From AP-15 sp963814805 (lineage in GTDB: Bacteria > Pseudomonadota > Alphaproteobacteria > ATCC43930 > CGMCC-115725), in the NCBI GenBank assembly GCA_963814805.1, contig CAWFER010000008.1, forward strand, positions 62,001-126,000: 64,000 nucleotides of DNA. The letters are read 5' to 3'. Position 1 is the stretch's first letter, and every line of letters begins with the position of its first letter. The notes beneath the pieces were generated by a model. It was not told where the DNA came from. It did no database searches and was given only the letters and a program-made list of their open reading frames with translations. This document shows positions 45,600 to 56,066 of the stretch, in pieces. Made by a program: the position numbers and the translations under genes.

Positions 45600-46397
45600 A
45601 TGAAGCTCAAGCCCGGGGGCAACGACCAGCCGAACCGCGAATGGCAGCGGCGGGAACTGCCGTCACCCGGCAGCCTCGCCCCGGCGCTGCAGCAGTTCTT
45701 CGCCACCGCGCCGGTGGCCTGTCCCTATGTGCCGGGTCGCGCCGAGCGCAAGCTGATCGTCGAGCTCGGCGGCAGCGGCAGCGCGCGCTTCTACGATGAT
45801 CTCTCGCGCGCCGGGTTTCGCCGCAGCCACCGCTTCGCCTATCGCCCGGCCTGCCGCGCCTGCGCCTCGTGCGTGCCGGTGCGCATCGCCGTCACTCGCT
45901 TCACCGACACAAGATCGACCCGGCGCGTGCGCAACGCCAACCGCGACCTCGCCGCGAACTTCCTCTCCGCCCGCGCCAGCGTCGAGCAATTTCAGCTGTT
46001 TGCCGCCTATCAGCGGGCGCGTCACAGCGACAGCGAAATGGCTTCGATGAGCTATGGCGACTACCGCGCGATGGTCGAGGACAGCCCGGTGCGGACCCGG
46101 ATCGCCGAGTTTCGCGACAACGCGAAGCGCCTCGTCGCCGCGGCGTTGGTCGACCTGCTCGATGACGGGGTGTCCGCGGTCTACAGCTTTTATGATCCGC
46201 AGCAGACGAAACGCAGCCTCGGCACCTGGAGCATCCTGTGGCTGATCGAGGAATGCCGGCGTGATTCCCAGCCCTATGTCTATCTCGGCTATTGGATCGC
46301 CGACAGCGCGAAGATGGCCTATAAGGCGCGCTTCGCGGGGCTCGAGCGCCTGACCGCCGGCGGCTGGGCCGAGTTTATCGGCGGCGAAGGCTGCTGA
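45600..46397 (+). CDS. bpt: Aspartate/glutamate leucyltransferase (arginyltransferase family)
   Basis: A protein of 265 residues from this start. It matches the bacterial transferases that add an amino acid from tRNA to N-terminal Asp/Glu in the N-degron pathway. Visible blocks: CPYVPGRAERKLIVEL, the cysteines and basic pocket in GFRRSHRFAYRPACRACASCVPVRI, and LGTWSILWLIEECRR...YVYLGYWIADSAKMAYKARF. A longer start at 45504 is possible, but the extra residues are not family-like. It acts with ClpS/ClpA, which are not in the window. Intact. Confidence 0.9.
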   Translation: MKLKPGGNDQPNREWQRRELPSPGSLAPALQQFFATAPVACPYVPGRAERKLIVELGGSGSARFYDDLSRAGFRRSHRFAYRPACRACASCVPVRIAVTRFTDTRSTRRVRNANRDLAANFLSARASVEQFQLFAAYQRARHSDSEMASMSYGDYRAMVEDSPVRTRIAEFRDNAKRLVAAALVDLLDDGVSAVYSFYDPQQTKRSLGTWSILWLIEECRRDSQPYVYLGYWIADSAKMAYKARFAGLERLTAGGWAEFIGGEGC

Positions 46398-46448
46398 ACC
46401 CCTCTTTAAGATCCGGTAGCGCTGCCCGGGACCGCAGGGAGGTAATGA

Positions 46449-47594
46449 ATGAAGGACGGCTTTCGCGTCTACGACACCGACACCCATATCGACCCGGGCG
46501 CCGACGTGCTCGAAAAATATGTCGATCCGGGGTTTCGCAAGCGGCTCGACGAGCTGGCGCCGTATCGGGTGGCGATCAAGTCGCGCACCGTCGATGGCGG
46601 CATCCGCCACACCTATCGCTTCGCCAGCCGGGCCTATGAGCGCACGCTCGGCGAGGCCGAATCGCGCCCCGGTTCGGCCGATGGGCGGGTGTGGCGCGGC
46701 GAGCGGCGGCCGTCGCCCGGCGTCGTCGACGACCGCTCCGACAACCGGGTCCTCGACATGGACGCCGAGGGGTCGGACGTGCATTTCCTGGTGCCCTCGG
46801 TGTGGACCAGCGTCGTCGGCCTGCCCGACGCGTCGCTCGAAGTCGGGCTGATCCGCGCCTATCACCGCCACATGCACGAGTTCTGCGGGCCCTATCCCGA
46901 TCGGCTCAAGGGGCCGATCGTCGCCTCGACCCGCGATGTCGGCGAGGCGGTGCGCGAGATCCGCGAATGGGGCAATTCGAAATGGGCCGTCGCGGTGCAG
47001 CCGTTGCTCGACAACGCGATGCCGGTCGACCACCCCGACCTCGAGCCGATCTGGCGCGCCGCCGCCGATCACGACCTGGCGATAGCACACCACAGCTTCA
47101 CCTGGTCGCCGCCCTATTTCCCCGGCTACGAGGACATGTGGGACAATGTCTATCTGGCGCGGCTGTGCTCGCATCCGTGGGGGGCGATGCGGTTCATGGC
47201 CGGGTTTCTCGCCGGCGGGATTTTGGACCGCTACCCGGGATTGCGCCTGTGCGTGCTCGAATGCGGCTTTGGCTGGCTGCCGTTCTGGGTGCGGCGGATG
47301 GACGAGCAGGTCAGCTATGTCGGACGCACCGCCAAATTGAAGCAGCTGCCGAGCGAGCATTTCGCCGCCGGGCGGGTGTTCTGCAATATCGAGGCGCACG
47401 AGCACGAGCCGATGTTCAATATGGTGACCGGCGCCTTGGGCGACGGGTGCCTGATGTTCGGCTCGGACTATCCGCATTACGAATCCTGGTTCCCGCACTC
47501 GATCGACAAAATCCTCGAATGGCCGAGCCTCGGCCCGGAGATCCGGCAAAAGCTGTTCTGGGACAACGCCAATCGCTGCTTCAAGCAGACCTGA
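46449..47594 (+). CDS. Amidohydrolase family protein (amidohydrolase 2 type)
   Basis: A 381-residue TIM-barrel metallohydrolase. The N-terminal metal motif is DTDTHIDPG, a central His pair lies in AIAHHSFTWSPPYF, and the C-terminal metal Asp is in MFGSDYPHYES. Related enzymes include decarboxylases and hydrolases acting on aromatic-ring-derived acids. Start at 46449 follows GGGAGGTAATGA. An alpha/beta hydrolase follows after 13 bases, so the two probably form an operon for a degradation route. Substrate unknown. Confidence 0.9.
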   Translation: MKDGFRVYDTDTHIDPGADVLEKYVDPGFRKRLDELAPYRVAIKSRTVDGGIRHTYRFASRAYERTLGEAESRPGSADGRVWRGERRPSPGVVDDRSDNRVLDMDAEGSDVHFLVPSVWTSVVGLPDASLEVGLIRAYHRHMHEFCGPYPDRLKGPIVASTRDVGEAVREIREWGNSKWAVAVQPLLDNAMPVDHPDLEPIWRAAADHDLAIAHHSFTWSPPYFPGYEDMWDNVYLARLCSHPWGAMRFMAGFLAGGILDRYPGLRLCVLECGFGWLPFWVRRMDEQVSYVGRTAKLKQLPSEHFAAGRVFCNIEAHEHEPMFNMVTGALGDGCLMFGSDYPHYESWFPHSIDKILEWPSLGPEIRQKLFWDNANRCFKQT

Positions 47595-47607
47595 GCGGGA
47601 GCCCGGC

Positions 47608-48780
47608 ATGGCCGAGGGCGTGAGCGAATTGCCGCTGCTCGACGGCGCCGTCCTTCCGCCCGGCATCCGCTCGCGTTTCGTGCCGGACATCAACGGGCTG
47701 CGCGTTCATCTGCTGGAGGCCGGGTTCGAGCAGCGCGGCCGGCCCATGGTGCTGCTGCTGCACGGCTTTCCCGAGATCGCCTATTCCTGGCGCAAGATCA
47801 TGCCGGCGCTCGCCGCGGCCGGGTTTCATGTCGTCGCCCCCGACCAGCGCGGCTATGGCCGCACCACTGGGTGGAGCGCCGATTACGACGGCGATCTGCG
47901 CCCGTTCCGCATTCTGAACGCGGTGCGCGACGCGCTGGGGCTGGTCTCGGCCCTCGGCCACGCTACGGTTGCGGCGGTCGTCGGCCACGATTTCGGCGCG
48001 TCGGTCGCCGCCTGGTGCGCGCTGGTGCGGCCCGATGTGTTCCGCTCGCTGGCGCTGATGAGCGCGCCATTCGCCGGTCCGCCGGCCCTGCCCTTCGACA
48101 CCGCCGACCAACCGCCAAAGGATGCAGCGCCGGGCGAGGACATCCACACGGCGCTGGCCAGGCTCGACCGGCCGCGCAAGCATTACCAATGGTATTATTC
48201 GACCCGGCCGGCCAATGATGACATGTGGCGTTGCCCGCAGGGCGTCCACGCCTTTCTGCGCGGCTATTTCCATTACAAGAGCGCCGACTGGACCGGCAAC
48301 CGGCCGCATCCGCTGCAATCATGGAGCGCCGGGCGAACTGGCCAAGATGCCGACCTACTACATCATGGACCGCGACCGGAACATGGCCGAGACCGTGGCG
48401 CCGGTGATGCCGTCGGCGGCGGAGATCGCCGCCTGCCGCTGGCTGCCCGAGCGCGAGCTTGCGGTCTACGCCGACGAGTACGCGCGGAACGGGTTTCAGG
48501 GCGGGCTCAACTGGTATCGCTCCCGCACCTCGGGGCTGTTCGAAGCCGAATTGCAGCTGTTCTCCGGCCGCAGCCATCGACGTGCCGTCGATGTTCATCG
48601 CCGGCCGCAGCGACTGGGGAACCTATCAGCGCCCCGGCGCTTTCGAGCGCATGCAAGGCGGCCGCCTGCACCCGCATGGTGGGCGGTCACCTGATCGACG
48701 GCGCCGGCCATTGGGTGCAGCAGGAGCAGCCCGAGCGGGTCGGCAAATTGCTGCTGGAATTTCTGCGGCGACAGGATTGA
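47608..48780 (+). pseudogene. Alpha/beta hydrolase (epoxide hydrolase-like), frameshifted
   Basis: A protein of about 390 residues with the alpha/beta hydrolase fold. The oxyanion motif is LLHGFPEIAYSWRKIM; the nucleophile elbow is GHDFGAS, with Asp as expected for epoxide hydrolases. Frame changes near 48330, 48575 and 48670 break the gene; they restore blocks such as LAVYADEYARNGFQGGLNWYR, DVPSMFIAGRSDWG and DGAGHWVQQEQPERV (the catalytic His). The last part is back in the first frame, so the stop at 48780 is right. Operon with the amidohydrolase upstream. Confidence 0.82.
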
Positions 48781-48787
48781 TCGCCGT

Positions 48788-51136
48788 CTAAAAACCGGGC
48801 GGCGGGTCGTAGGCCTTGATCCGCGGCACGGGGCCGGCGTAGCGCTCGATTTCGACCAGGGTCAGCTGGCCGGTGCAGCCCTGCGCCAGAGGCGAGGTGC
48901 CGAGGTCGCGGGTCAGGACGTTCGGGTTGCCGTGGACACAAAGCGGACTGTCCGCGGCCGGGTCGTCGGGGTCGTACCAGGCGCCGGTCGACAGCTGGAC
49001 CACGCCCGGACGCAACGCATCGCTCAGCACGGCGCCGGCGAGGCAGGCGCCGCGATCGTTATAGAGGCGCACGATGTCGCCATCGGCGATGCCGCGCGCC
49101 GCCGCGTCCTGCGGGTGGAGGCGCACCGGCTCGCGCCCGCCGATCTTCGAGGCCTGGCTGGTCGCGCCGAAATCCAATTGGCTGTGCAACCGGGTCGCCG
49201 GCTGGTTGGCGACGAGCTGCAGCGGGAAATGCGCGGCAGCACGGGCGATCCGGCGCCGTCGGCCGGCGGCAGCCAGGTCGGGTGGGAAGGGCAGTCGGCA
49301 TAGCCGAAGCCGGCGATCGTCGCCGAGGTAATCTCGATCCTGCCGCTCGGCGTCGGCAGCGGCGCGCCCACGGGGTCGTGGCGAAAGGCGCGCACGATCC
49401 CGCCATCCCACGGCAGGATCGGCAGCACCAGCTCGCCCTCCTCCCAGAATTGGGCGAAATCGGGCGCGTCGAGGCCGCGCGCCAGCACGGCGCGGCGGGT
49501 CGGCTCGTAGATATGCTCGAGCCATTGCCGCGGCGAGCGGCCCTCGGTGAACTCGTCGGCAAAGCCGAGGCGCTCGGCCAGCCCGGCAAAGATCGCGTGA
49601 TCGTCGCGCGCCTCGCGATAAGGCGCGACCGCCCGGTGCATCGCCACCATCAGCGGATCGCCGGACGAGGCGCCGATATCCTCGCGCTCCAGGGTGATCG
49701 TCGCCGGCAAGCACGATATCGGCGTGGCGCGCGGTCGCGGTCCATGCCGAATCATGCACGATCACCGTATCCGGGCGGGCAAAGGCTTGGCGCAGCCGGT
49801 TCAGATCCTGGTGGTGATGAAACGGATTGCCGCCGGCCCAGTAGACCAGCCTGATGTCGGGATAGGCGAGGCGCTGGCCGTTGTAATCGAACGGCTCGCC
49901 GGGGTTGAGCAGCATATCGGCGACGCGCGCGACCGGGATGAAATCGGCAATGCTGTTCTGACCGGTCGGCACGGTCGGCAGCGGCACCGCCAGAGGCGGC
50001 TTGCCGGTATTCGAGGTCGAGCCCAGCGCATAGGCGAAGCCGCCGCCCGGCAGGCCGATCTGACCGAGCAAGGCGGCCAGCGCCACGCCCATCCATACCG
50101 GCTGCTCGCCATGCTCGGCGCGCTGCAAGGATTGCGAGCAGGTAACCAGCGTGCGCCGGCCGACCGCGCGGCGCGCCAGGCCGACGATCTCGTCCGCCGC
50201 AAGGCCGCAGATCGCCGCCGCCCAGGCCGCATCCTTCGGCTGGCCGTCGCTGCGGCCGAGGAGATAAGTCTCGAACGTCTCCCAGCCGACGCAGCAGCGG
50301 TCGAGAAAGGCGCGGTCGTGCCGCCCCTCGCTGACCAGGGTGTGCGCCAGCCCCAGCATCAGCGCGACGTCGGCGCCGGGGCGGATCGGATGCCAGACCG
50401 CCTCGATCCCGGCCGGCAGATCGTCGCGCAACGGTGCGATCAGGTGGAACTCGGCGCCGCGCCGGCGCGCGGCCTCGAGATTGCCGCGGGCGACGTGCTG
50501 GCCGGCGCCGCCGCCGCCGACATCGTTGTTTTTGAGCGCCATGCCGCCAAAGGCCAGCACCAGCGCGCTTTCGCCGACCAGTTCGGCCCAGCTGACATTG
50601 CTGCCGGCGACCGCCCCCTGCGGGCCGATCACATGCGGCAGGATCACCGCCGCCGCGCCCGAGCTGTAGCTGTTGATCGAGCGGACATAGCCGCCGGCGA
50701 GGTTCAGAAAGCGGTGGAGCTGGTGCTGCGCGTCGTGAAAGCGGCCGGCGCTGGCCCAGCCATAGGAGCCGCCGAACACCGCGCGCGGCCCGTGCGCGGC
50801 GTAGACCCGGCGCAATTCGGCGGCGACGAGGTCGAGCGCCTCGGACCAGGAGACCGGCGCCAATTCGTCGCGCCCGCGTCTCGGGTCGGCGCCGGGCCCC
50901 CGCTCCAGCCAGCCGCGCCGGATCATCGGCCGAGCGATCCGCGCCCGGTGCGAGACCGCGGCCGGAATGTTGCCAAGCAGGGAAGAGGGATCGCGATCGC
51001 GCGGATGCGGCGCGATTTCGATGGCGGGCTCGATGCCGGGCTCGCGGGGGAACACCGAAAACGCCCCCCAATGCGAGCTGTGCGGCAGCCCTCGGTTGCT
51101 TGTCGAAGGATCGGTTCGGCTATCGTTCATCGACAT
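48788..51136 (-). pseudogene. Molybdopterin-dependent reductase (biotin sulfoxide/TMAO reductase type), frameshifted
   Basis: A large molybdenum enzyme of about 780 residues of the BisC/TorA type. Markers are SSHWGAFSV at the N-terminus, VFGGSYGWASAGRFHDAQHQLHRFLN, the Ser-ligand segment SINSYSSGAAAVILPHVIG, and the C-terminal block GNPNVLTRDLGTSPLAQG. There is no N-terminal iron-sulfur Cys cluster. Frame changes are required near 49710 and near 49235; both sides remain well conserved. Start at 51136 or 51130. No twin-arginine signal is evident, so it is probably cytoplasmic, acting on an S- or N-oxide. Confidence 0.87.
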
Positions 51137-51374
51137 GCCCGTGCGCTGTGGGTGGCCTCGACCGGGCGCAACAGCGCCGCGCCCGCAGCTTCGGTCCACC
51201 TGTTTCGCCTGTTTTCTGCAGGAGATTTACAGGACCCCTGCCCCGTCCAACCGCATCGACATCGCTGCGCCGCGCCCCGGCGCCCATCCGCCGGCGCGGT
51301 TCCAGCTGTACCATACGCGGCTAATACGGCAAGATCAGCGGCGGCGGGCGTGCAGATGACCGGGGCAAGCTGAG

Positions 51375-52597
51375 ATGCCGTCGTTCCGCTGGTCGGCGAT
51401 CAATGGCGGCGGCGAGGTGGTGCAGGGCGTCATGGAAGCGCCCGACCGTACCGCCGTGGTCGAGCGCCTGCAGCGCCAGGGGCAGACTGTGCTGCGCGCC
51501 GATCCGGCCGAAGGGCGCCGCGGCCTCGGCGAACTCTTGCAGATCGAGATCGGCGGCCGCCGCGGCCTTGACAAGGCATCGCTCGGCGAAGCCACCCGCG
51601 AGCTCGCGATCATGCTGATGGCGGGACAGGATCTCGACCGGGCGCTGCGCTTTATCGTCGACAACACCCGTAGCGCGCGCGCCCGCACGATCCTCGACCG
51701 GGTCCGCGACAAGGTGCGCTCGGGGAGTTCGCTGGCAGCCGCGCTCGGCGGCGAGCCGCGCAGCTTTTCCAAGCTATATATCGGCCTGGTGCGCGCCGGC
51801 GAAGCGGGCGGCGCCTTGCCCGCCACCCTCGACCGCCTCGCCGCCCTGCTCGAGCGCGAGCGCAGCCTGACCGCCAGCCTGCGTGCGGCGTTGATCTACC
51901 CGGCGCTGCTGGTGGCGGCGGCGATCGGCTCGATCGTCCTGCTGCTCGATTACGTGCTGCCGCAATTCACCCCGATTTTCGAGCAGGCCGGGGCGCAACT
52001 GCCGACCGCCACCCGGGTGCTGATGAGCCTCGGCGCGGTGGTCGGAGCGGCGACGCCATACCTGCTGGCGACGCGCTGGTGGGCGGCCTGGTCGCCCGCC
52101 ACCTGTTGGCGCAGCCGGCCTACCGGCTGCCGTTCGATCGCCTGCTGCTGCGCCTGCCGGTCGCCGGCAGCCTGATCCGCGAGACCCTGGCGGCGCGGCT
52201 GACCCGCACCCTGGGCAGCCTCCTGGAAAACGGGGTGCCGCTGATCCCGGCGCTGGGCATCGCCAAGGACGCGCTCGGCAACCTCGCCGCGGCGGCGGCG
52301 GTCGAAGCCGCGGCGCTCAAAGCCAAGGGCGGCGCGGGTCTCGCCCGGCCGCTCGCCGCCGCCGGGGTGTTTCCGGCGCGCACGATCCATCTGTTGCAGC
52401 TCGGCGAGGAAGCGGCGCAGCTCGCGGCGATGTCGCTCAAAGCCGCCGACATCCACGACGAGCAGGCGCGCCTGATGATGCAGCGGCTGGTGGCGCTGGC
52501 GGTGCCGCTGATCACGATCACGATGGGCCTCGCCGTCGCCGGCATCATCAGCGCCCTCCTGACGGCGATGCTGAGCCTCAATAACCTGGCCCAATGA
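51375..52597 (+). pseudogene. gspF: Type II secretion system protein GspF, frameshifted
   Basis: The inner-membrane platform protein, about 407 residues. It opens with MPSFRWSAINGGGEVVQGVMEA and has the two T2SSF repeats, the first with ATRELAIMLMAGQDLDRAL, the second with FDRLLLRLPVAGSLIRETLAARLTRTLGSLLENG. The frame breaks near 52078 between the repeats; no residue seems lost apart from the indel. It is the first gene of the secretion cluster. The gspE ATPase that normally precedes it is absent; the gene upstream is on the other strand. Confidence 0.9.
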
Positions 52598-53109
52598 GGA
52601 TCGGGCGCCGTGAGCCGCGGCGGCGGGCCCCGGCCCACCCGGTCGGCCCGATGCCCCCGGTGGGCCACCGCCGGTACTGCGGCTTTACCCTGATCGAGCT
52701 TCTGGTGGTGCTCGCGGTGATGGGTTTGGCGATGGTTGTGTTCGTCGGCTACAAGGCGCCCTGGAGCCGCACGCTCGGGCTCGAAGCGACCGCCGCGGAG
52801 CTCGCCTCCGGCCTGCGCCTGGCGCGCTCGCAGGCGATCGCCGACAACCATGCGGTGGCGTTCGCGCTCGATGTGGCGAGCCACCGCTACCGGATCGGCG
52901 GCGATCCGCCCCGCCCGCTGCCGCCGAAGCTCGCGATCACGCTGTTGACGATCAACGGCGAGAAGAGCGGCGCCACCCAGGGCGACATCCGCTTCAACCC
53001 CGACGGCAGCTCGACCGGCGGCCGGATCACCTTGGCCGACGGTTCGCGCCGGGTCGCGGTCGGGGTCGACTGGCTGACCGGCAGGGTCTCGGTCGCCGAT
53101 GTGCGCTGA
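52594..53109 (+). CDS. gspH: Type II secretion minor pseudopilin GspH
   Basis: A 171-residue pseudopilin. The prepilin peptidase site is CG-FTLIELLVVLAVM at about residue 30, with Glu at position +5. The start at 52594 overlaps the gspF stop by four bases and gives a long basic leader; a Met at residue 20 is also possible. Minor pseudopilins H, I, J and K form the tip of the secretion pseudopilus. Confidence 0.88.
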   Translation: MRIGRREPRRRAPAHPVGPMPPVGHRRYCGFTLIELLVVLAVMGLAMVVFVGYKAPWSRTLGLEATAAELASGLRLARSQAIADNHAVAFALDVASHRYRIGGDPPRPLPPKLAITLLTINGEKSGATQGDIRFNPDGSSTGGRITLADGSRRVAVGVDWLTGRVSVADVR

Positions 53110-53521
53110 ACCGGCTCCGGCGGCCGCCGGCTTCACCCTCCTCGAGGTCATCGTCGCGCTGGCGATCGCCTCGTTTGCGCTGATCGGGCTGTTCCAGGCC
53201 GGCAGCGGCGGGCTGTTCGCGGTCGATACCGCGGCGCGCGCCGAAGAGGCGCTGCAGCGCGCGCAGTCGCATCTGGCCGCGGTCGGGCGCGACGCCGCCC
53301 TGGTTGAGGGCGACCAGCGCGGCGACGACGGCGGCGGCTATCGCTGGCGGCTGCGCATCGAGCCGGTGGCGCAGCGGCAGGGCCTGGCCGAGGATGGGGT
53401 CACGGCGCAGACGATAACCCTGTTCGATGTCGAGGTCGCGATTTCGTGGGCGGCGCGCGGCCATCGGCGCGCGGTGGTGCTGCACACCTTGCGGCTCGGC
53501 GCGGCCGACGCCAGCGGCTGA
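53099..53521 (+). CDS. gspI: Type II secretion minor pseudopilin GspI
   Basis: A 140-residue pseudopilin with a short leader and cleavage site AG-FTLLEVIVALAIASFALIG (about residue 11). It overlaps gspH by 11 bases. The C-terminal part is beta-rich. It assembles with GspJ and GspK at the pseudopilus tip. Confidence 0.88.
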   Translation: MCAEPAPAAAGFTLLEVIVALAIASFALIGLFQAGSGGLFAVDTAARAEEALQRAQSHLAAVGRDAALVEGDQRGDDGGGYRWRLRIEPVAQRQGLAEDGVTAQTITLFDVEVAISWAARGHRRAVVLHTLRLGAADASG

Positions 53522-53525
53522 CCCG

Positions 53526-54143
53526 ATGCCGAAGCAGCGCCCGACCGGCCGGCAGAGCGGGTTCACCCTCATCGAAATGCTGGTCGTTCTGGTCGTGCTG
53601 GGCTTTCTCATGGTGGCGTTGACCCAGGGGGTGCGGGCCGGGCTGGCGCTGTGGCGCGCCCAACAACAAAGGCTCGGCCAGATCGCCGATCTCGACGCCT
53701 CGGCCCGGATGCTGCGCGCCTTGCTCACCGGGATCGCCGCGCCGACGCCGGGCGGGTTTGGTCCGGGGGCGGCGCCCGGCGGCGAAATCAAGGGCGATGC
53801 GAGCCATCTCAGCTTTGTCGGAGATCTGCCGACTGGCCTCGGCACCACCCGCCGGGCCGACATCGCGCTCGAGCTGAGCCGAAAACGCCTGGTGTTGCGC
53901 TGGACCCCCGATCTGCACGAGATCTCGTTCGGGCCGCCGGCAAAGCCGACCGTCACCGAACTGATCGCCGGCGTCGACCGCCTCGACATCGCCTATTGGG
54001 GGGCGCCCGCCGCCGACCAGCCGGCGGCGTGGCAAAGCCGGTGGGACGGCCCGGCGCCGCCGCAGCTGATCCGCATCGGCCTCAGCTTCGCCAAGGGCGA
54101 CCGGCGCCATTGGCCCGCTCTGATCGTGGCCCCCGTGCTCTAA
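53526..54143 (+). CDS. gspJ: Type II secretion minor pseudopilin GspJ
   Basis: A 205-residue pseudopilin with cleavage site SG-FTLIEMLVVLVVLGFLMVA after an 11-residue leader. Blocks such as DASARMLRALLTGIAAP and LIAGVDRLDIAYWG fit GspJ. It starts 5 bases after gspI. Intact. Confidence 0.87.
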   Translation: MPKQRPTGRQSGFTLIEMLVVLVVLGFLMVALTQGVRAGLALWRAQQQRLGQIADLDASARMLRALLTGIAAPTPGGFGPGAAPGGEIKGDASHLSFVGDLPTGLGTTRRADIALELSRKRLVLRWTPDLHEISFGPPAKPTVTELIAGVDRLDIAYWGAPAADQPAAWQSRWDGPAPPQLIRIGLSFAKGDRRHWPALIVAPVL

Positions 54144-54374
54144 GCGCGCCGGCGATTCGCGGTTCGCCGGGTCGGGCGGCGGCGGCGGCGGCCGGACCCG
54201 CTCTCGCCGTGCACGAACCCTGCCGGCGAGATACCCGCAAAAGCAGGCGCTCGACGCCCGGCATCGCCGATCGCGGGCCGCAATCGCCTTGATCGAGCCA
54301 TATTCGGAAACTCTGGTGGCGCGATCGCCGCCGGCGCCCAGCCGGCCTTTGCGGCGGCTGTCCTGCTCTGTAGC

Positions 54375-55460
54375 ATGGCGGCGCCAGCGTTCTGGCGGAT
54401 CTCGATCGGCTCGGTGCCGGGCATGGTGCGTGACTTCCTCGACTGGTGGTTCGGGCAGCTGGCGGAGCTGTTGCCTCAGTCGTTGCGCCGGTCCGCGCCA
54501 ACCGCGGCCGACGCCACGGTAATCACCCCGATCAGGGCCGACGGCCAGCGGATCGAAGCGGTCGGGGTCGGCCTGCGCCGCAACGGCAAGGAGAGCCCGC
54601 TCGGCCAATTCGCCCTCAGCGCCTCGGGGTTCGCCGAATTGCCCCGCTCGGCCGGCCAGCCGGCGGTGCTGCGCCTGAGCGAGAGCGACGTGCTCGGCAA
54701 AACCGTGACCCTGCCGCTCGCCGCCGAGCGCGAGATCGATCAGGCGCTCGCCTTTGAAATGGATCGCGAAACCCCGTTTCGGGCGGAAGAGCTCTACTGG
54801 AACCATCGGATCATCGGCGCCGACCGGCAGAACGGGCGGCTGTCGCTGCGCCTCGTCGTGGTCCCTAGGGCGAATTTGGCCCCGCTCTTGGGCTTGCTCG
54901 GGCAATGCGGCATCGCCCCGGTGCGGGCGGAGATTGCCGATGGGCCGGACGCGGGCTCGTGGCTGCCGCTCGACGGCGTCGGCCGGCCGGCCGATCGCGG
55001 CGCCGGCCGCCTGATCAAACCGGCGGCGATATGCTGCGCGGCGCTGGCGCTCGCCGCGGTGGTGACGCCCTTCGTGCGCCAATCGAGCGCGCTCGCCTCG
55101 CTCGACCGGGGGCTCGCGGCAGGGCGCCAGGCCGCCGCCGAAGCCGACGGTCTGCGCCGGGAAATCGCGCGATTGTCAGGGAGCGCCGATCTGATCGAGA
55201 AGGAGCGGCAAAAGGTCGGGCAACCGCTCGCGGTGCTGGCGGCGGCGACGCAGGTGCTGCCCGACAGCACCTATCTGACCGAGATGGAACTGCGGCGGCG
55301 CAAACTGACGATCAGCGGCCGCTCGGCCTCGGCCGCGCCGCTGATCGGCGCGCTGGCCGCCAACGGCCAGTTTCACAACCCGGCGTTCGCCGCGCCGGTC
55401 ACCCGGATCGAAGCGCTCCGACAGGAGATCTTCACCATCATCACGGAGGTCGCGCCGTAG
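54375..55460 (+). CDS. gspL: Type II secretion protein GspL (PilN/PilM-like)
   Basis: A 361-residue protein with a cytoplasmic actin-like half (LRLSESDVLGKTVTLPLAAEREIDQALAFEMDRETPF, LSLRLVVVPRANL), one membrane segment (about residues 215-235, ICCAALALAAVVTPF) and a periplasmic coiled half (ALASLDRGLAAGRQAAAEADGLRREIARL). This order matches GspL, the link between GspE and the inner-membrane platform. Start at 54375 is uncertain; 54423 (MVRDFLDWW) is equally plausible. The 231 bases before it hold no gene. Confidence 0.8.
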   Translation: MAAPAFWRISIGSVPGMVRDFLDWWFGQLAELLPQSLRRSAPTAADATVITPIRADGQRIEAVGVGLRRNGKESPLGQFALSASGFAELPRSAGQPAVLRLSESDVLGKTVTLPLAAEREIDQALAFEMDRETPFRAEELYWNHRIIGADRQNGRLSLRLVVVPRANLAPLLGLLGQCGIAPVRAEIADGPDAGSWLPLDGVGRPADRGAGRLIKPAAICCAALALAAVVTPFVRQSSALASLDRGLAAGRQAAAEADGLRREIARLSGSADLIEKERQKVGQPLAVLAAATQVLPDSTYLTEMELRRRKLTISGRSASAAPLIGALAANGQFHNPAFAAPVTRIEALRQEIFTIITEVAP

Positions 55461-55465
55461 CCTCG

Positions 55466-56066
55466 ATGACAGCCCTGCCGACGGGCCGGCGCGGTCGGCT
55501 GTTGGCGCTGAGTTTGGTGCTCCTTGGGCTCGGAGGCCTGTATTTTCTCGTCGCGGCGCCTCTGGTCGATCTCTACCAGCAGCGCGCAAGCGCGGCTCGA
55601 GGACGGCCGGATGCTGCTGCCCCGATTAGAGGCCGCCGCCGCCGCGCTGCCGCGCTTGCGCGCGCAAGTGGCCGAGCTGCGCGCCGCGGCCCGCACCCGC
55701 AAGGTCACCCTCGACGGGGCCAGCGACGCCATCGCCTCGGCCAATCTGCAGAGCCGCATCGAGGCTTTCGCCAACCGGGTGGGCGTGACCATCGGCAGCA
55801 CCGAGAGCCTCCCGGCCGAGACCGACGACGGCTACCGCCGCATCGGCCTGCGGTTCGCGCTCAACGGCCCGTACCCGACCCTCATCAAGCTGCTGGCCAG
55901 GATCGAGGCGGCGGCGCCGCCGCTGATCGTCGACAATCTGCAGGTGCACGGGGTCCTGCGGCGGCCGGGGCTGCCGCCGGATGGCGAGAGCGATTTCGGT
56001 CTCGATGCGGGCCTGGACGTCTACGGCTTCCGCATCGCCGGCAAAACGGCCGCAGCGCAGCCATGA
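55466..56066 (+). pseudogene. gspM: Type II secretion protein GspM (subtype b, PilO-like), frameshifted
   Basis: A protein of about 199 residues with an N-terminal membrane segment (LLALSLVLLGLGGLYFLVAAPLV) and a periplasmic part with a helix and a ferredoxin-like fold (LRFALNGPYPTLIKLLARIEAAAPPLIVDNLQVHG). A one-base shift near 55590 separates YQQRASA from ARLEDGRMLLPRLEAA. GspM partners GspL in the inner membrane. The stop overlaps the next gene as ATGA. Confidence 0.8.

Noticed and set aside
48788..51136. Selenocysteine in the molybdopterin reductase
   Set aside because: The metal-ligand segment is of the Ser type and there is no in-frame TGA at that site; the breaks in this gene are frameshifts.
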